Of a stretch of 64,000 bases of DNA, positions 8,359-16,998 are shown one piece after another. Source of the stretch: JAOPZW01 sp963806015 (GTDB lineage: Bacteria; Actinomycetota; Thermoleophilia; Solirubrobacterales; Solirubrobacteraceae); NCBI GenBank assembly GCA_963806015.1, contig CAWDWM010000006.1:558001-622000 (forward strand), in the 5' to 3' direction. The notes under the pieces are model-generated. The model worked only from the letters and a program-made list of their open reading frames with translations. It did no database searches and was not told where the DNA came from. How positions within the stretch are numbered: position 1 is the first letter of the stretch; each line of letters begins with the position of its first letter. A program made the position numbers and the translations under genes.

Positions 8359-9504
8359 ATGCGCGCGCAGCGAGCGTTCACGCTGGCCTGTGCCCTGACG
8401 GGCACGCTGGCCGTGACGGCGTCGGCCCTGGCCGACACCGACATCCAGGGCAGCCCGGCGGGGCTTCCGGACCTCGACGTACGCGCGGGCAAGCTCGCGC
8501 CTAGGGTGGAGTCCGACACCAACCCGCTGCCGGACTTCGAGGCGACCGGGGCGGCCAACGCCAATGTGACCTTCGCGGCCACGAGCACCGCGACCGGCAA
8601 CCCGGCGGTCAAGGCCCGCATCTACGTCGGCCACTACGAGGCGCGCGTCTCTCCGATCGCCGACACCGATCCGGCCACCAACGCCCCGAGCACGGCGAGC
8701 GCGAACAACCTCGACGACAAGGCGACGTTCGCACCCGGCACCTATGAGTTCAGCGCCACCGCACCGGGCTATGGCGCCGTGCGCTTCCGCAAGACGTTCA
8801 AGGGCGGGAACAACCCGACCATCGCGCTGCGCTTCGCGCCCAACGTCGCGTCGACGACGCAGGGTGCGACCGCAACCGGCGACGTCGCACCGCTGACCAA
8901 CGCCGCGGGCGCCGTCGTGCAGCCCGGGCCGCAGGTGCTGAAGAACCTGATCGACGACTCCGAGGCCACCGACTGGCAGGCGCCGGCGACGCAGGGCTCC
9001 GATGGTGCCTGGAACGTCGACGGCACCAAGGCGACGATCGACCTCGCGGGCTCGCGCCCGCAGACGATCCGCCACGTGCAGGTCAGCGCGCTGCTCGGGC
9101 CCGTGTTCGATCCCGCCACGCGCGCCGATCTGACGCAGAACCGCTTCACGGCGCTGCGCCAGTTCGAGATCTGGACCTGCAACGACCAGGCCGCCGACTG
9201 CTCGAACGACGACAGCTACCAGCGCGCCTACGCCAGCGCCGCCGACGCCTTCCCGGCCGACGCGCCGCGTCCCGTGGCGCCGATGCTGCTGCTGCGCAAC
9301 TTCACCTTCTCGCCGGTGAAGGCGACGCACCTGCGGATCGTCGCGCGCAACAGCCAGTGCACAGGCGGGCCGGCCTATCAGGGCGAGCAGGACGCCGACC
9401 CCAACAACGCGACGGACTGCAACACGGCGGGCGCGGCGGCGGCGCGGTTCGTGCGCGTGTCCGAGGTGCAGGCCTTCGGCGCCAACTCCAGCGCCCAGGG
9501 CTAG
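8359..9504 (+). CDS. Secreted protein with discoidin-like C-terminal domain
   Basis: Exported protein of 381 residues. The ATG at 8359 follows a strong GGGAGGGG ribosome-binding site and opens a signal peptide ending at ASALA. Residues 20-170 resemble a carboxypeptidase-regulatory/Ig-like fold (APGTYEFSATAPGYGAVRF). Residues about 185-380 form a beta-sandwich resembling the F5/8 type C-like module I recall at the C-terminus of actinobacterial M36 (fungalysin) peptidases (LIDDSEATDW, FTALRQFEIWTCN, CTGGPAYQGEQDADP). The peptidase domain itself is missing, so this is a stand-alone version. It precedes the subtilase by 87 nt. Confidence 0.7.
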   Translation: MRAQRAFTLACALTGTLAVTASALADTDIQGSPAGLPDLDVRAGKLAPRVESDTNPLPDFEATGAANANVTFAATSTATGNPAVKARIYVGHYEARVSPIADTDPATNAPSTASANNLDDKATFAPGTYEFSATAPGYGAVRFRKTFKGGNNPTIALRFAPNVASTTQGATATGDVAPLTNAAGAVVQPGPQVLKNLIDDSEATDWQAPATQGSDGAWNVDGTKATIDLAGSRPQTIRHVQVSALLGPVFDPATRADLTQNRFTALRQFEIWTCNDQAADCSNDDSYQRAYASAADAFPADAPRPVAPMLLLRNFTFSPVKATHLRIVARNSQCTGGPAYQGEQDADPNNATDCNTAGAAAARFVRVSEVQAFGANSSAQG

Positions 9505-9591
9505 CGGCCAAAGCGCACAGGGTCGGCGCTCGATCCTGTGCGCAGACGCCGCGGCGTTGACCGCGGCCCTCGTTCGGTGGTACTGACGGCC

Positions 9592-11766
9592 ATGCCCACC
9601 GAACGAAGTGTCGCGGTCAACGTCGAGCCCAACGAGGTCGTCCTCGGAGGGCGGCCGATCGAGGTGCGGGCACCGGCGGCCCTCGACGCCGAGACGGCGC
9701 GCGCCGTCATCGCGCTGGCGACCGCGCCTGCGCAGGTGGCGCTGTCGAGGGACAAGCGCACCGCGACGCTCGACATCGACGGCGGCCTGCCGCCCGGGCC
9801 GCACACCCTGCGCGTCGGCGAGCTCGTCTCCGCGCGCGGCGAGCGCCTCTCCGAACCCGTCGAGCTGCCCTTCTTCGTCAGCGACTCGCGCGCCAAGGTG
9901 CCCGCCACGCTGCGGGTCGAGAGCATCGTGCGCCTGAAGGTCGACCGGCTCGGCACGACGCGCGTGTCGGCCGCCGCCCGCCCCGACGGCCGCTACGTCG
10001 AGCTGATGAAGGCCGTCCACCGGCGCACCGGCAAGCCCGTCGCGCTCGCCTTCGACCAGCGCGGCGCGAAGATCGACGCCGACGCGCTGTTCGCCGAGCT
10101 CCAGCGCCGCCGGCAGGCGCGCTTCGGCAAGCTGCATCCGGCCCTGAAGGCCGCGGTCGAGGCGGCGGGACGCGAGGAGCGCCTCCCGTTGGCGGTGTGG
10201 CTGCGCCTGCCCGCCGAGGAGCGCCCCGACAAGCGCCCCAAGGGCGCGACGGCGAAGCCGCCCGGGGCCGAGGCCGAGCTCGCGCGGCGAATCGCCGAGG
10301 CGGGCGAGCGCATGCTCGAGGTCCTGCGCGAGCACGGGGCCGACGAGCCCCGGCCCGACCTGCACGCGCCGGTCGTCTTCGCCGAGCTCCCGGCCGGGCG
10401 CATCGGTGCCCTCGAGAAGCACGACGACGTCGCGGCGCTGTTCCTGCACGACCGCCGCGGCGAGACCGACCTGACGGACTCGATGAAGATCGCCCAGTCC
10501 GACACGGTGCAGTCGAGCCTCGGCCTCACCGGCAAGGGCGTCAACGTCGCCGTTTACGAGAACGGCCCCGACGACGTCTCGCAGCTGTCGATCACGGCGC
10601 AGTTCTCGAGCAGCCCGACGACCGAGCAGCACGCCCGCCACACCCACGGGATCATCAAGAACGTCGAGCCCAACAAGCCGCACGGGCACGCCGCCGGATG
10701 CAACCTGCACTCGGCCAACAGCATGGACCTCGCGGCCATCACCTGGGCGGCGCACACGCGCGGCTGCACGGTCATCAGCCAGAGCTTCCATCGCGACGCC
10801 GAGCAGACCGACTCGGGCCTGTCGTTCGACGACATGTTCAAGGACTGGCTCGTCCTGCACTGGCCCTACCCGACCATCCTGCAGGCGGCCGGCAACGGCC
10901 CCAGCACGGAGTTCGTCAACCACAAGGGCTACAACAGCCTCACGGTCGCCAACCACGACGACACGGCGGCCGCCCTGGCCAGCGACTCGGTCGCGCGCAA
11001 CCCCGCGTCCGCCCACAGCGATCGCGAGCTGCCCGAGCTGGCCGCCAACGGGACGGCCGTCACCACGGTCGGGCTGACCTTCTCGGGCACGAGCATGGCG
11101 GCGCCGGCGGCCGCGGGCTGCACCGCGCTCATGCAGGAGGCCAACGCGACGCTGCAGTCCTGGCCCGAGGGCTGCCGCGCGATCCTGCTCGCGGCGGCCA
11201 GCAAGAACGTGACCGGCAGCACCTGGTGGGCCGACCGCAGCGCGGGTGTCGACGCCAAGGACGGCGCGGGCGCCGTCGACGGCCTGGAGGCCGTGCGCGT
11301 CGCGCAGAACCGCCGCTCGCCGGGGCCCGCGGGAGTGCGGCGCGGCTGGGACGTCGGCACGCTGCGCTCCAGCGACATCGGGGCCGGCGACGAGACGACG
11401 TTCTCATGGCAGGTCACGGTGCCGCGCCTGCTCTTCAACCCGAAGGTCAAGGTCGCGCTGGCGTGGGACAGCTTCGCGACGGTGATCGACGTCTCGTTCC
11501 TGCAGATCGGGCTCGACTTCCTCCAGGACGACCTCGATCTCAAGGTCTACGACGCCAACGGGACGCAGGTCGGCTACAGCGGCTCGTGGGACAACAGCTA
11601 CGAGATCGCCGAATTCGCCGCGAACCCGGGTGCGACCTACACGATCAAGATCCGCCGCTGGTCGGGCACCGCCGACGTCTGGTACGGGGTCGCGTGGAGC
11701 GTGCAGGGCACGCCGCTCATCCGGCCCAACTGGGACCTCGACCAGATCCTGACCGCGTCGCCTTAG
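9592..11766 (+). CDS. Subtilase (S8) with Glu in the catalytic Asp position
   Basis: Protein of 724 residues. The first ~300 residues form a family-unknown prodomain. The peptidase core follows: VNVAVYENGPDD at the position of VAVIDTGID, so the triad acid is E323 rather than Asp; HARHTHGI at the position of HGTHVAGI (H347); AAGNG (oxyanion N435); and GTSMAAPAAAG (S501). A C-terminal beta-sandwich resembling bacterial pre-peptidase domains follows (DLDLKVYDANG). No signal peptide is visible after the ATG at 9592, so the enzyme may be cytoplasmic or use another export route. Its stop overlaps the convergent downstream gene by 4 nt. Confidence 0.85.
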   Translation: MPTERSVAVNVEPNEVVLGGRPIEVRAPAALDAETARAVIALATAPAQVALSRDKRTATLDIDGGLPPGPHTLRVGELVSARGERLSEPVELPFFVSDSRAKVPATLRVESIVRLKVDRLGTTRVSAAARPDGRYVELMKAVHRRTGKPVALAFDQRGAKIDADALFAELQRRRQARFGKLHPALKAAVEAAGREERLPLAVWLRLPAEERPDKRPKGATAKPPGAEAELARRIAEAGERMLEVLREHGADEPRPDLHAPVVFAELPAGRIGALEKHDDVAALFLHDRRGETDLTDSMKIAQSDTVQSSLGLTGKGVNVAVYENGPDDVSQLSITAQFSSSPTTEQHARHTHGIIKNVEPNKPHGHAAGCNLHSANSMDLAAITWAAHTRGCTVISQSFHRDAEQTDSGLSFDDMFKDWLVLHWPYPTILQAAGNGPSTEFVNHKGYNSLTVANHDDTAAALASDSVARNPASAHSDRELPELAANGTAVTTVGLTFSGTSMAAPAAAGCTALMQEANATLQSWPEGCRAILLAAASKNVTGSTWWADRSAGVDAKDGAGAVDGLEAVRVAQNRRSPGPAGVRRGWDVGTLRSSDIGAGDETTFSWQVTVPRLLFNPKVKVALAWDSFATVIDVSFLQIGLDFLQDDLDLKVYDANGTQVGYSGSWDNSYEIAEFAANPGATYTIKIRRWSGTADVWYGVAWSVQGTPLIRPNWDLDQILTASP

Positions 11767-12086
11767 CAGGCGAGGCTGGAGAACTGGAAGGAGGCGTGGC
11801 TGCCGCGGGCGCCGGTGGCCACGCCCTCGATGCCGCCGCAGGCGTGCAGCCCGGACAACGAGAGCACGAAGGAGCCGCGGCCGGTCGCGCGGACCCGGCG
11901 GGTGACGGCGTCGCCGGTCGACGGCGTCACGCGCACGCGCACGCGCTCGCGCGCGTGAAAGCCCGTGCCCCTGACCTTCAGCGGCGTGACGCTCGAGGGC
12001 GCGAGCCGGGCGTGGTGATGGGAAGCCGGCGCCACGGCGACGAGCGCCGCGAGGAGCGCGAGGGGCATGGTCATCCTGTACCCCAT
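11763..12086 (-). CDS. Small secreted beta-rich protein, unknown function
   Basis: About 107 residues from the ATG at 12086 (an ATG at 12074 is also possible). A hydrophobic signal segment (MPLALLAALVAVAPAS) precedes a short beta-rich domain with the pattern PLKVRGTGFHARERVRVRV, which resembles an IPT/TIG or DUF-type Ig fold. Two cysteines (CGG and the C-terminal residue) may form a disulfide. It converges on the subtilase with a 4-nt overlap. I do not recognise a named family. Confidence 0.6.
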   Translation of the reverse strand: MGYRMTMPLALLAALVAVAPASHHHARLAPSSVTPLKVRGTGFHARERVRVRVTPSTGDAVTRRVRATGRGSFVLSLSGLHACGGIEGVATGARGSHASFQFSSLAC

Positions 12087-12138
12087 CCGCCGGTAGCGTC
12101 CCGTCCGCCATGTCCGGCGCCGACGAGCACTCAGCCGC

Positions 12139-13511
12139 GTGACGGGGCCGCGCGGCGGCTGGCCGGCCGCGGTCGGGCTCGCCGCGGTGCTCGGAGCGGC
12201 GTCGCTGGCCCTGCCCGCCACGCTGGGCTACGACGCGTGGGCGTGGACGGTGTGGGGGCGCCAGCTCGCGCACCTCGATCTCGCCACGACGGCCGGCCCC
12301 TCGTTCAAGCCGCTGCCCGTCCTGGTGCTGGCGCCGCTCTCGGTCCTCGGCGGCGCGACGCCCGCGGTGTGGATGGGACTCATGCGCGCGGCCGCGGTGC
12401 TGTCGCTCGTGCTGGCCTACCGGGTCGCCGCCCGTCTCGCCGGGCCGGTGGCCGGCGCGGTCGCCGCGCTGAGCCTGGCACTGAGCGCCGACCTCTACCG
12501 CACCGCGCTGCTGGGGTCGGCCGAGCCGGTGCTGATCGCGCTGACGCTCGGCGCCGTCGATCGCCACCTGGCCGGACGGCGCGACTGGGCCCTCGTGCTG
12601 ATCGCGCTGGCCGGGCTCATCCGCCCGGAGGCGTGGGTCCTGCTGGGGCTCTACGGCGCCTACGTGTGGCTGCACGAGCCGGGCCTGCGCCCGCTCGCCG
12701 TCGCGGCCGTCGTGCTGCCGCCGGTGCTGTGGCTCGGCCTGGACTGGATCGGCTCGGGCGATCCGCTCCACGGCAGCTCGACCGCGACGTCGGCCACCGA
12801 GGGCAGCGCGGCGAACGCCAGCGTCCCGGCGTTCGAGGTCGTGCGCCGCGCGGCCGACGCGATCATCCTCCCCACGCTCGTGCTGGCGGTGGTCGGGATC
12901 GTGGCCGCGGTCCGGCGCAGCGCGACCGCGCCGCGCTGTCGCTGGCCGCGCTCGCGCTGGGCTGGATCGCGGTCGTCGCCATCATGGCCGAGGTCGGCTT
13001 CACCGGCACCCGGCGCTACCTGGCGGCGCCCGCGGCCGCGCTGTGCGTCCTGGCGGGTGTCGGGTTCGCCTGGCTGCTGGACGCCGTGATCGAGCGCCGT
13101 ACGCGCCTCGCGGTCGCCGGCGCGATCGGCCTGCTCGCCCTCGTGCCCGCGCTCCTGCGCGCCCGCGAGGACGGGCGCATGCTCAGCGTCGCGCGCAGCC
13201 AGGCGCATCAGCGCGACGAGCTGCGCGACGCGGTGGCCAGGGCCGGCGGCCGCCGGGCGGTCCTGCGCCATGGGCGGCCGGCGATCAACCCCTGGCTGCA
13301 GACGACGCTCGCGTGGGAGCTCGACGTGCCGCTGTCGGGGGTGCAGGCGACGTGGGCCTCGTCGAAGCGCCACCCCCATTGGGTGCCGCCGGCGCTCGTG
13401 TTCCGCGCTCCGTCGCGGCTCGCCGGCCCGCGTCCGGCACTGCCGGCGGGGGTGACCGCCGACACCGTCGCGCGATCGGGCCGCTGGCGGGTGCTGCGCG
13501 CCGGGGCGTGA
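12139..13511 (+). pseudogene. Polytopic membrane glycosyltransferase-like protein, frameshifted
   Basis: Two adjacent frames together encode one membrane protein of about 457 residues with some nine helices. The N-terminal part (from GTG 12139) has DAWAWTVWGRQLAHLDL, an acidic first-loop motif like that of GT-C mannosyl- or arabinosyltransferases, and LIRPEAWVLLGLY. Near 12930 the coding signal moves to the next frame (RAALSLAALALGWIAV and onward to 13511), which needs one base to be added. Upstream the old frame turns into nonsense immediately. Either the consensus lacks one base or the gene is broken. The role would be transfer of a lipid-linked sugar on the outer face of the membrane. Confidence 0.7.
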
Positions 13512-13525
13512 GCGCCGGCAGGCGC

Positions 13526-13531
13526 TACCGT
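13526..13531 (+). promoter_or_regulatory. Candidate -10 box of the helicase gene
   Basis: TACCGT ends 8 nt before the ATG at 13540 and there is no ribosome-binding site, which is consistent with leaderless transcription. Confidence 0.3.
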
Positions 13532-13539
13532 GAAGTCGG

Positions 13540-15705
13540 ATGGAGCTCGTCGAGCAACGCCCCAACGTCGAGCTTCGCTCGGGCGGGAACGGAGACATGA
13601 TCGTCGTGCTCTCCTTCCCCTACGACCCGCACATCGTGGCCGTCGTGCGCGCCATCCCGCAACGGCGTTTCGACTGGGACAAGCGCGAGTGGTGGGCGCC
13701 CGTCGACGACTGGGCCGGTGTCCACGTCGCCGAGGTCCTCGATCGCTTCCCGGAGCTGACCACGAGCGCGCAGGTCGACGCCTGGCTCGCGGCCATCGAG
13801 CGCCGCTGGGTCGGGCGCGTGTCGACGACGCGCCACGACGGCCGCGGCTGGTGGGTGCTGCGCACCCGCGCGGGGACCGTTCCCGAGGCGCTGCTGGAGG
13901 GCGCCGTCGAGCGCGAGGACGGCTCGCTGCTGGTGCCGTTCTCGGCCCAGGGCGCCGAGGCGCTCGCCGAGCTCGCGGGCGCGCGCATGGACGGCGGCGC
14001 GCGCCGCTGCCTGGCCGCGCTGGAGCGCGGCGAGGACCCACCCGCCGCGCGCCTGGCCGTCAGCGAGACGGTCGACGGGACCTTCCTGCGCCTCGACGTC
14101 CTCTGGGACCCCGACGTCGCCGCCGCCTTCGATGCGCTGCCCGGCGCCGGCCACCCCGGCCACACGCTGCCGATCGACCCGTGGGTCGTCGAGGCGCTCG
14201 ACGCCTTCCTGGCCCTGCACGACGTCACCGTCGACGGCTCGGCGAAGGAGACGCTCGCCGAGCTGCGCGCCGAGTACGACGAGGCGCTGACGGAGATCCG
14301 CGCCTCGCGCGCCACCAGCGCCGAGCCGATCGCCGAGACCGCCGCCGTGCTCGGAGGCGAGCTCGCGCCCTTTCAGTGGGCGGGCGTCCGCTACGCGCTG
14401 CGCGCGCGGCGCGCCTTCCTGGCCGACGAGCAGGGCCTGGGCAAGACCGTCGAGGCGCTGGCGGCGCTCGAGGCCGACGACGCCTTCCCGGCCGTCGTCG
14501 TCTGCCCGGCCTCGCTGAAGCTCAACTGGGAGCGCGAGACCGCGAAGTGGCTGCCGCATCGCTCGGTGGCGGTCATCCAGGGCCGGATGGCGGTCCCGCC
14601 CACGGCCGAGATCACGATCCTCAACTACGAGGTGGTCGCCGCGCACCGCGAGGCGCTGGGGCGCCTGCGCCCGCGCGCGCTCGTCGTCGACGAGTCGCAT
14701 CTGTGCAAGAACCCGCAGGCCAAGCGCACGCAGGCCGTGCGCCGGCTGGCGGAGACCGTCGTACCCAACGGCCTGCGCCTGGCCCTGACCGGCACGCCGG
14801 TGCTCAACCACGCCGAGGAGCTGATCAGCCAGCTGCGCGTGATCGGGCGCCTGGAGGACTTCGGCTCGGGGGCGCGCTTCGCCCGCCAGTTCCGCGGCCA
14901 GCTCTCCGAGGAGCGCCTGCACTGGCACCTGCGCCGGCGCTGCTTCGTACGCCGCCTGAAGTCCGAGGTGCTGCCCCAGCTCCCGGCCAAGCGCCAGGTC
15001 GTCGTCCCCGTCGCGCTGGATAACGAGCGCGAGTACCGGCTGGCCGAGGCGGACGTCATCGCCTGGCTGCGCGAGCAGCCGCTGGACCTGCGCGAGCTCA
15101 ACGCCCGGATCGCCGCCACGCTGCGCGCCGAGCGCCTGGCGCAGCTCGGCACGCTGCAGCGCCTGGCCGCACGCGGGAAGCTTCACGCGGCGCTGGCCTG
15201 GATCCACGACTTCCTCGCCTCGGGCGAGCCGCTCGTCGTCTTCGCGCGCCACATCGAGGTCCAGGAGGCGGTGATGGAGCGCTTCCCCGACGCGCTGCAC
15301 CTGCTCGGCCGCGACAAGATCGCCGACCGCGACGCCTCCGTGCGCGCCTTCCAGGAGCCCGACGGCGCCCAGCTCATCGTGTGCGCCACGCGCGTCGCCG
15401 CGCAGGGGATCACGCTCACCCGCGCGTCGAACGTCGCCTTCCTGGAGCTCGAGTGGACCCCGGCGATGCACGACCAGGCCGAGGACCGCTGCCACCGCAT
15501 CGGCCAGCGCGACGCGGTCACCGCGTGGTACCTGCTGGCCGCCGACACGATCGACGAGACGATGGCGCGCCTCATCCAGCGCAAGCGCGGCCTCATCGCC
15601 GCGGTGACCGACGGTCGCAGCTACGAGGGCGACGGCATGGTCGACGGCGTGGTGCGCGAGCTGCGCGGCGGCAAGCCGTTTCGCCACCTGCGCCGCGTGG
15701 TGTAG
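13540..15705 (+). CDS. SNF2-family DNA-dependent ATPase/helicase
   Basis: Superfamily 2 ATPase of 721 residues. An N-terminal region of about 260 residues carries HARP/SMARCAL1-like features (FPYDPHIVAVVRAIPQRRFD, then REWWAPVDDW). Motif I is DEQGLGKTVEAL (K about 302), motif II is VVDESH, motif III is ALTGTPVLN, and the C-terminal lobe ends with DRCHRIGQRDAVTAWYLLA, the SNF2 motif VI. SMARCAL1 homologues anneal single strands at stalled forks, so a DNA-repair role is reasonable by homology. The gene is complete and stands alone. Confidence 0.9.
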   Translation: MELVEQRPNVELRSGGNGDMIVVLSFPYDPHIVAVVRAIPQRRFDWDKREWWAPVDDWAGVHVAEVLDRFPELTTSAQVDAWLAAIERRWVGRVSTTRHDGRGWWVLRTRAGTVPEALLEGAVEREDGSLLVPFSAQGAEALAELAGARMDGGARRCLAALERGEDPPAARLAVSETVDGTFLRLDVLWDPDVAAAFDALPGAGHPGHTLPIDPWVVEALDAFLALHDVTVDGSAKETLAELRAEYDEALTEIRASRATSAEPIAETAAVLGGELAPFQWAGVRYALRARRAFLADEQGLGKTVEALAALEADDAFPAVVVCPASLKLNWERETAKWLPHRSVAVIQGRMAVPPTAEITILNYEVVAAHREALGRLRPRALVVDESHLCKNPQAKRTQAVRRLAETVVPNGLRLALTGTPVLNHAEELISQLRVIGRLEDFGSGARFARQFRGQLSEERLHWHLRRRCFVRRLKSEVLPQLPAKRQVVVPVALDNEREYRLAEADVIAWLREQPLDLRELNARIAATLRAERLAQLGTLQRLAARGKLHAALAWIHDFLASGEPLVVFARHIEVQEAVMERFPDALHLLGRDKIADRDASVRAFQEPDGAQLIVCATRVAAQGITLTRASNVAFLELEWTPAMHDQAEDRCHRIGQRDAVTAWYLLAADTIDETMARLIQRKRGLIAAVTDGRSYEGDGMVDGVVRELRGGKPFRHLRRVV

Positions 15706-15787
15706 CTGTAATTCCCGAGTACGTTGTTCGGGTCGAGCCCGAAGCCGTCGCGCCGATTCGCAGCCAAGGTCGCGCGAGCGAGCGGCA

Positions 15788-15915
15788 GGCGAAGCGTCCC
15801 GACTAAGGGTCGTCCGGCGACCCTAGGCCGGGACGCTTACGCAGAAGTTCGCCTCACCGCCCGCCACCGTCCTGCCCTGAGGCCAGAGGACGACCCCTAG
15901 CCAGGACACTTCACC
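15788..15915. repeat. Imperfect inverted duplication with transition-only differences
   Basis: The 28 bases at 15788-15815 reappear inverted at 15888-15915 with 23 of 28 identical, and all five differences are transitions. The unit contains the start of the hairpin at 15792-15838. This stretch is less GC-rich than the neighbouring genes and looks like a decayed element rather than coding sequence. Confidence 0.5.
15792..15838. terminator. Long nested hairpin downstream of the helicase gene
   Basis: An outer stem of 10 bp (AAGCGTCCCG with CGGGACGCTT) encloses an inner stem of 7 bp (AGGGTCG with CGACCCT, loop TCCGG). It lies 87 nt after the helicase stop. No T-run follows, so a GC-rich factor-independent terminator or a cruciform-forming element are both possible. 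Confidence 0.5.
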
Positions 15916-16122
15916 CCAACCGCCCCCAGAGCCCGGCGGGCTCACCCTCGCTCGGTGATGCTGTTGGACCCCTACACGATTGATGCCTTGTCGGGCCGAT
16001 AGCCCCCACAATCCTTCAATCCCCGCACGCAGTGTGATGGCGGGCCGACACTCCGCCGGACCGCTCTCGATGATCTCGCCCAAGGCGTCCGTCTCGTAGA
16101 CAGGGTCGTTCAGCCGCAGCAC
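15823..16122 (-). CDS. Doubtful 99-residue open frame
   Basis: The gap 15706-16146 has no recognisable gene. Its best frame would give 99 residues beginning MLRLNDPVYETDALGEII, 24 nt downstream of the YbjQ-like gene. Its second half overlaps the hairpin and the inverted duplication, and composition is less biased than in real genes here. The N-terminal 35 residues look more protein-like than the rest. A box related to the dispersed repeat lies at about 15946-15970. I treat it as a gene remnant or chance frame. Confidence 0.2.
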   Translation of the reverse strand: MLRLNDPVYETDALGEIIESGPAECRPAITLRAGIEGLWGLSARQGINRVGVQQHHRARVSPPGSGGGWGEVSWLGVVLWPQGRTVAGGEANFCVSVPA

Positions 16123-16146
16123 TGAGTTGATCTCCTCGCGAACCGC

Positions 16147-16998
16147 TCAGAAGCCGGTGAGGCGGTCCTGGCGCGAGTCGTTGAGGGTCAGGGTCAGCGT
16201 CGGCGGCGGGATCTCGTGCGTGTCGCTGGTGGGGATCACCGCGGTGCCGACCGAGAAGTACTCGAGGACGTGCGCGCTCCAGCCGTGGTTGCCCTCGACC
16301 AGCTGGACGCCGACCACGCCCTCGGCCTCCAGCGCCTCGGCCTCGGCCTGCATGCGCTCCATCGCCAGCTCGCGCGCGTCGTAGAGCGCCTGGGTGAAGT
16401 TGGGCATCTCGGTGTTGCGCCCGACGCGGCGCATCCACGTGCGCAGCCCCTGGTGGGCGACGTGGTAGACGCAGGTCCCCATGACCATGCCCACCGGCCG
16501 GTAGCCGGCAGACAGCAGCGTGTAGAAGTCCTGGCCCGAGAGGTCGCTGGTGAAGGGGCGGCCGTTGGGGGCGCGGTGGAGCTTGCCCTCGGAATGGCGC
16601 ACGGCCGTGCCGATGGCCACGAACTCGGCCAGGTCGTTGCCCCACGCGCGGCGGCTGACCTCCAGGCGGACGGCCACGATCCCGTCGGCGCCCAGCTGGT
16701 CGGCCTCCTCCTCCATGCGCGTCATCGCGAGCTCGCGCGCGTGGTACATCGCCTGGGTGAGGACGTCCATCTCCTGGTTGCGGCTCCACGCCCCCATCTG
16801 AAAGCCGATGTGGTAGATCGAGGTGCCCACGACAAGCCCCAGCGGCTCGAAGCCGGCCGCCCGCACGAGCAGGAACTCGTTGACCGAGAGATCGCTGGTG
16901 AAGAGCGAGCGATCGCGCATCCGCTCCAGGCGCTCGCGCCCGTGCTCGGGCACGCCGGCCAGCGAGGTGGGGTCGTAGGGCTCCTGTTCGTCGCTCAT
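16147..16998 (-). CDS. YbjQ-like (PF01906) protein, two tandem domains
   Basis: Protein of 283 residues with two copies of the YbjQ/UPF0145 fold. Copy 1 begins about residue 28 (SLFTSDLSVNEF, then LGLVVGTSIYHI, EFVAIGTAVR) and copy 2 begins about residue 147 (RPFTSDLSGQDF, then VGMVMGTCVYHV, EYFSVGTAVI). Members form pentameric rings of unknown function, sometimes named heavy-metal-binding domains. There is no membrane segment. Its ATG overlaps the stop of the preceding homologue by 4 nt, so the two are translationally coupled, and the four domains may assemble together. Confidence 0.8.
   Translation of the reverse strand: MSDEQEPYDPTSLAGVPEHGRERLERMRDRSLFTSDLSVNEFLLVRAAGFEPLGLVVGTSIYHIGFQMGAWSRNQEMDVLTQAMYHARELAMTRMEEEADQLGADGIVAVRLEVSRRAWGNDLAEFVAIGTAVRHSEGKLHRAPNGRPFTSDLSGQDFYTLLSAGYRPVGMVMGTCVYHVAHQGLRTWMRRVGRNTEMPNFTQALYDARELAMERMQAEAEALEAEGVVGVQLVEGNHGWSAHVLEYFSVGTAVIPTSDTHEIPPPTLTLTLNDSRQDRLTGF

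Noticed and set aside
8287..11016. A 909-codon open frame on the minus strand
   Set aside because: It is antisense to the secreted protein and the subtilase, is full of Arg, Gly, Val and Ala, and has no recognisable domain.
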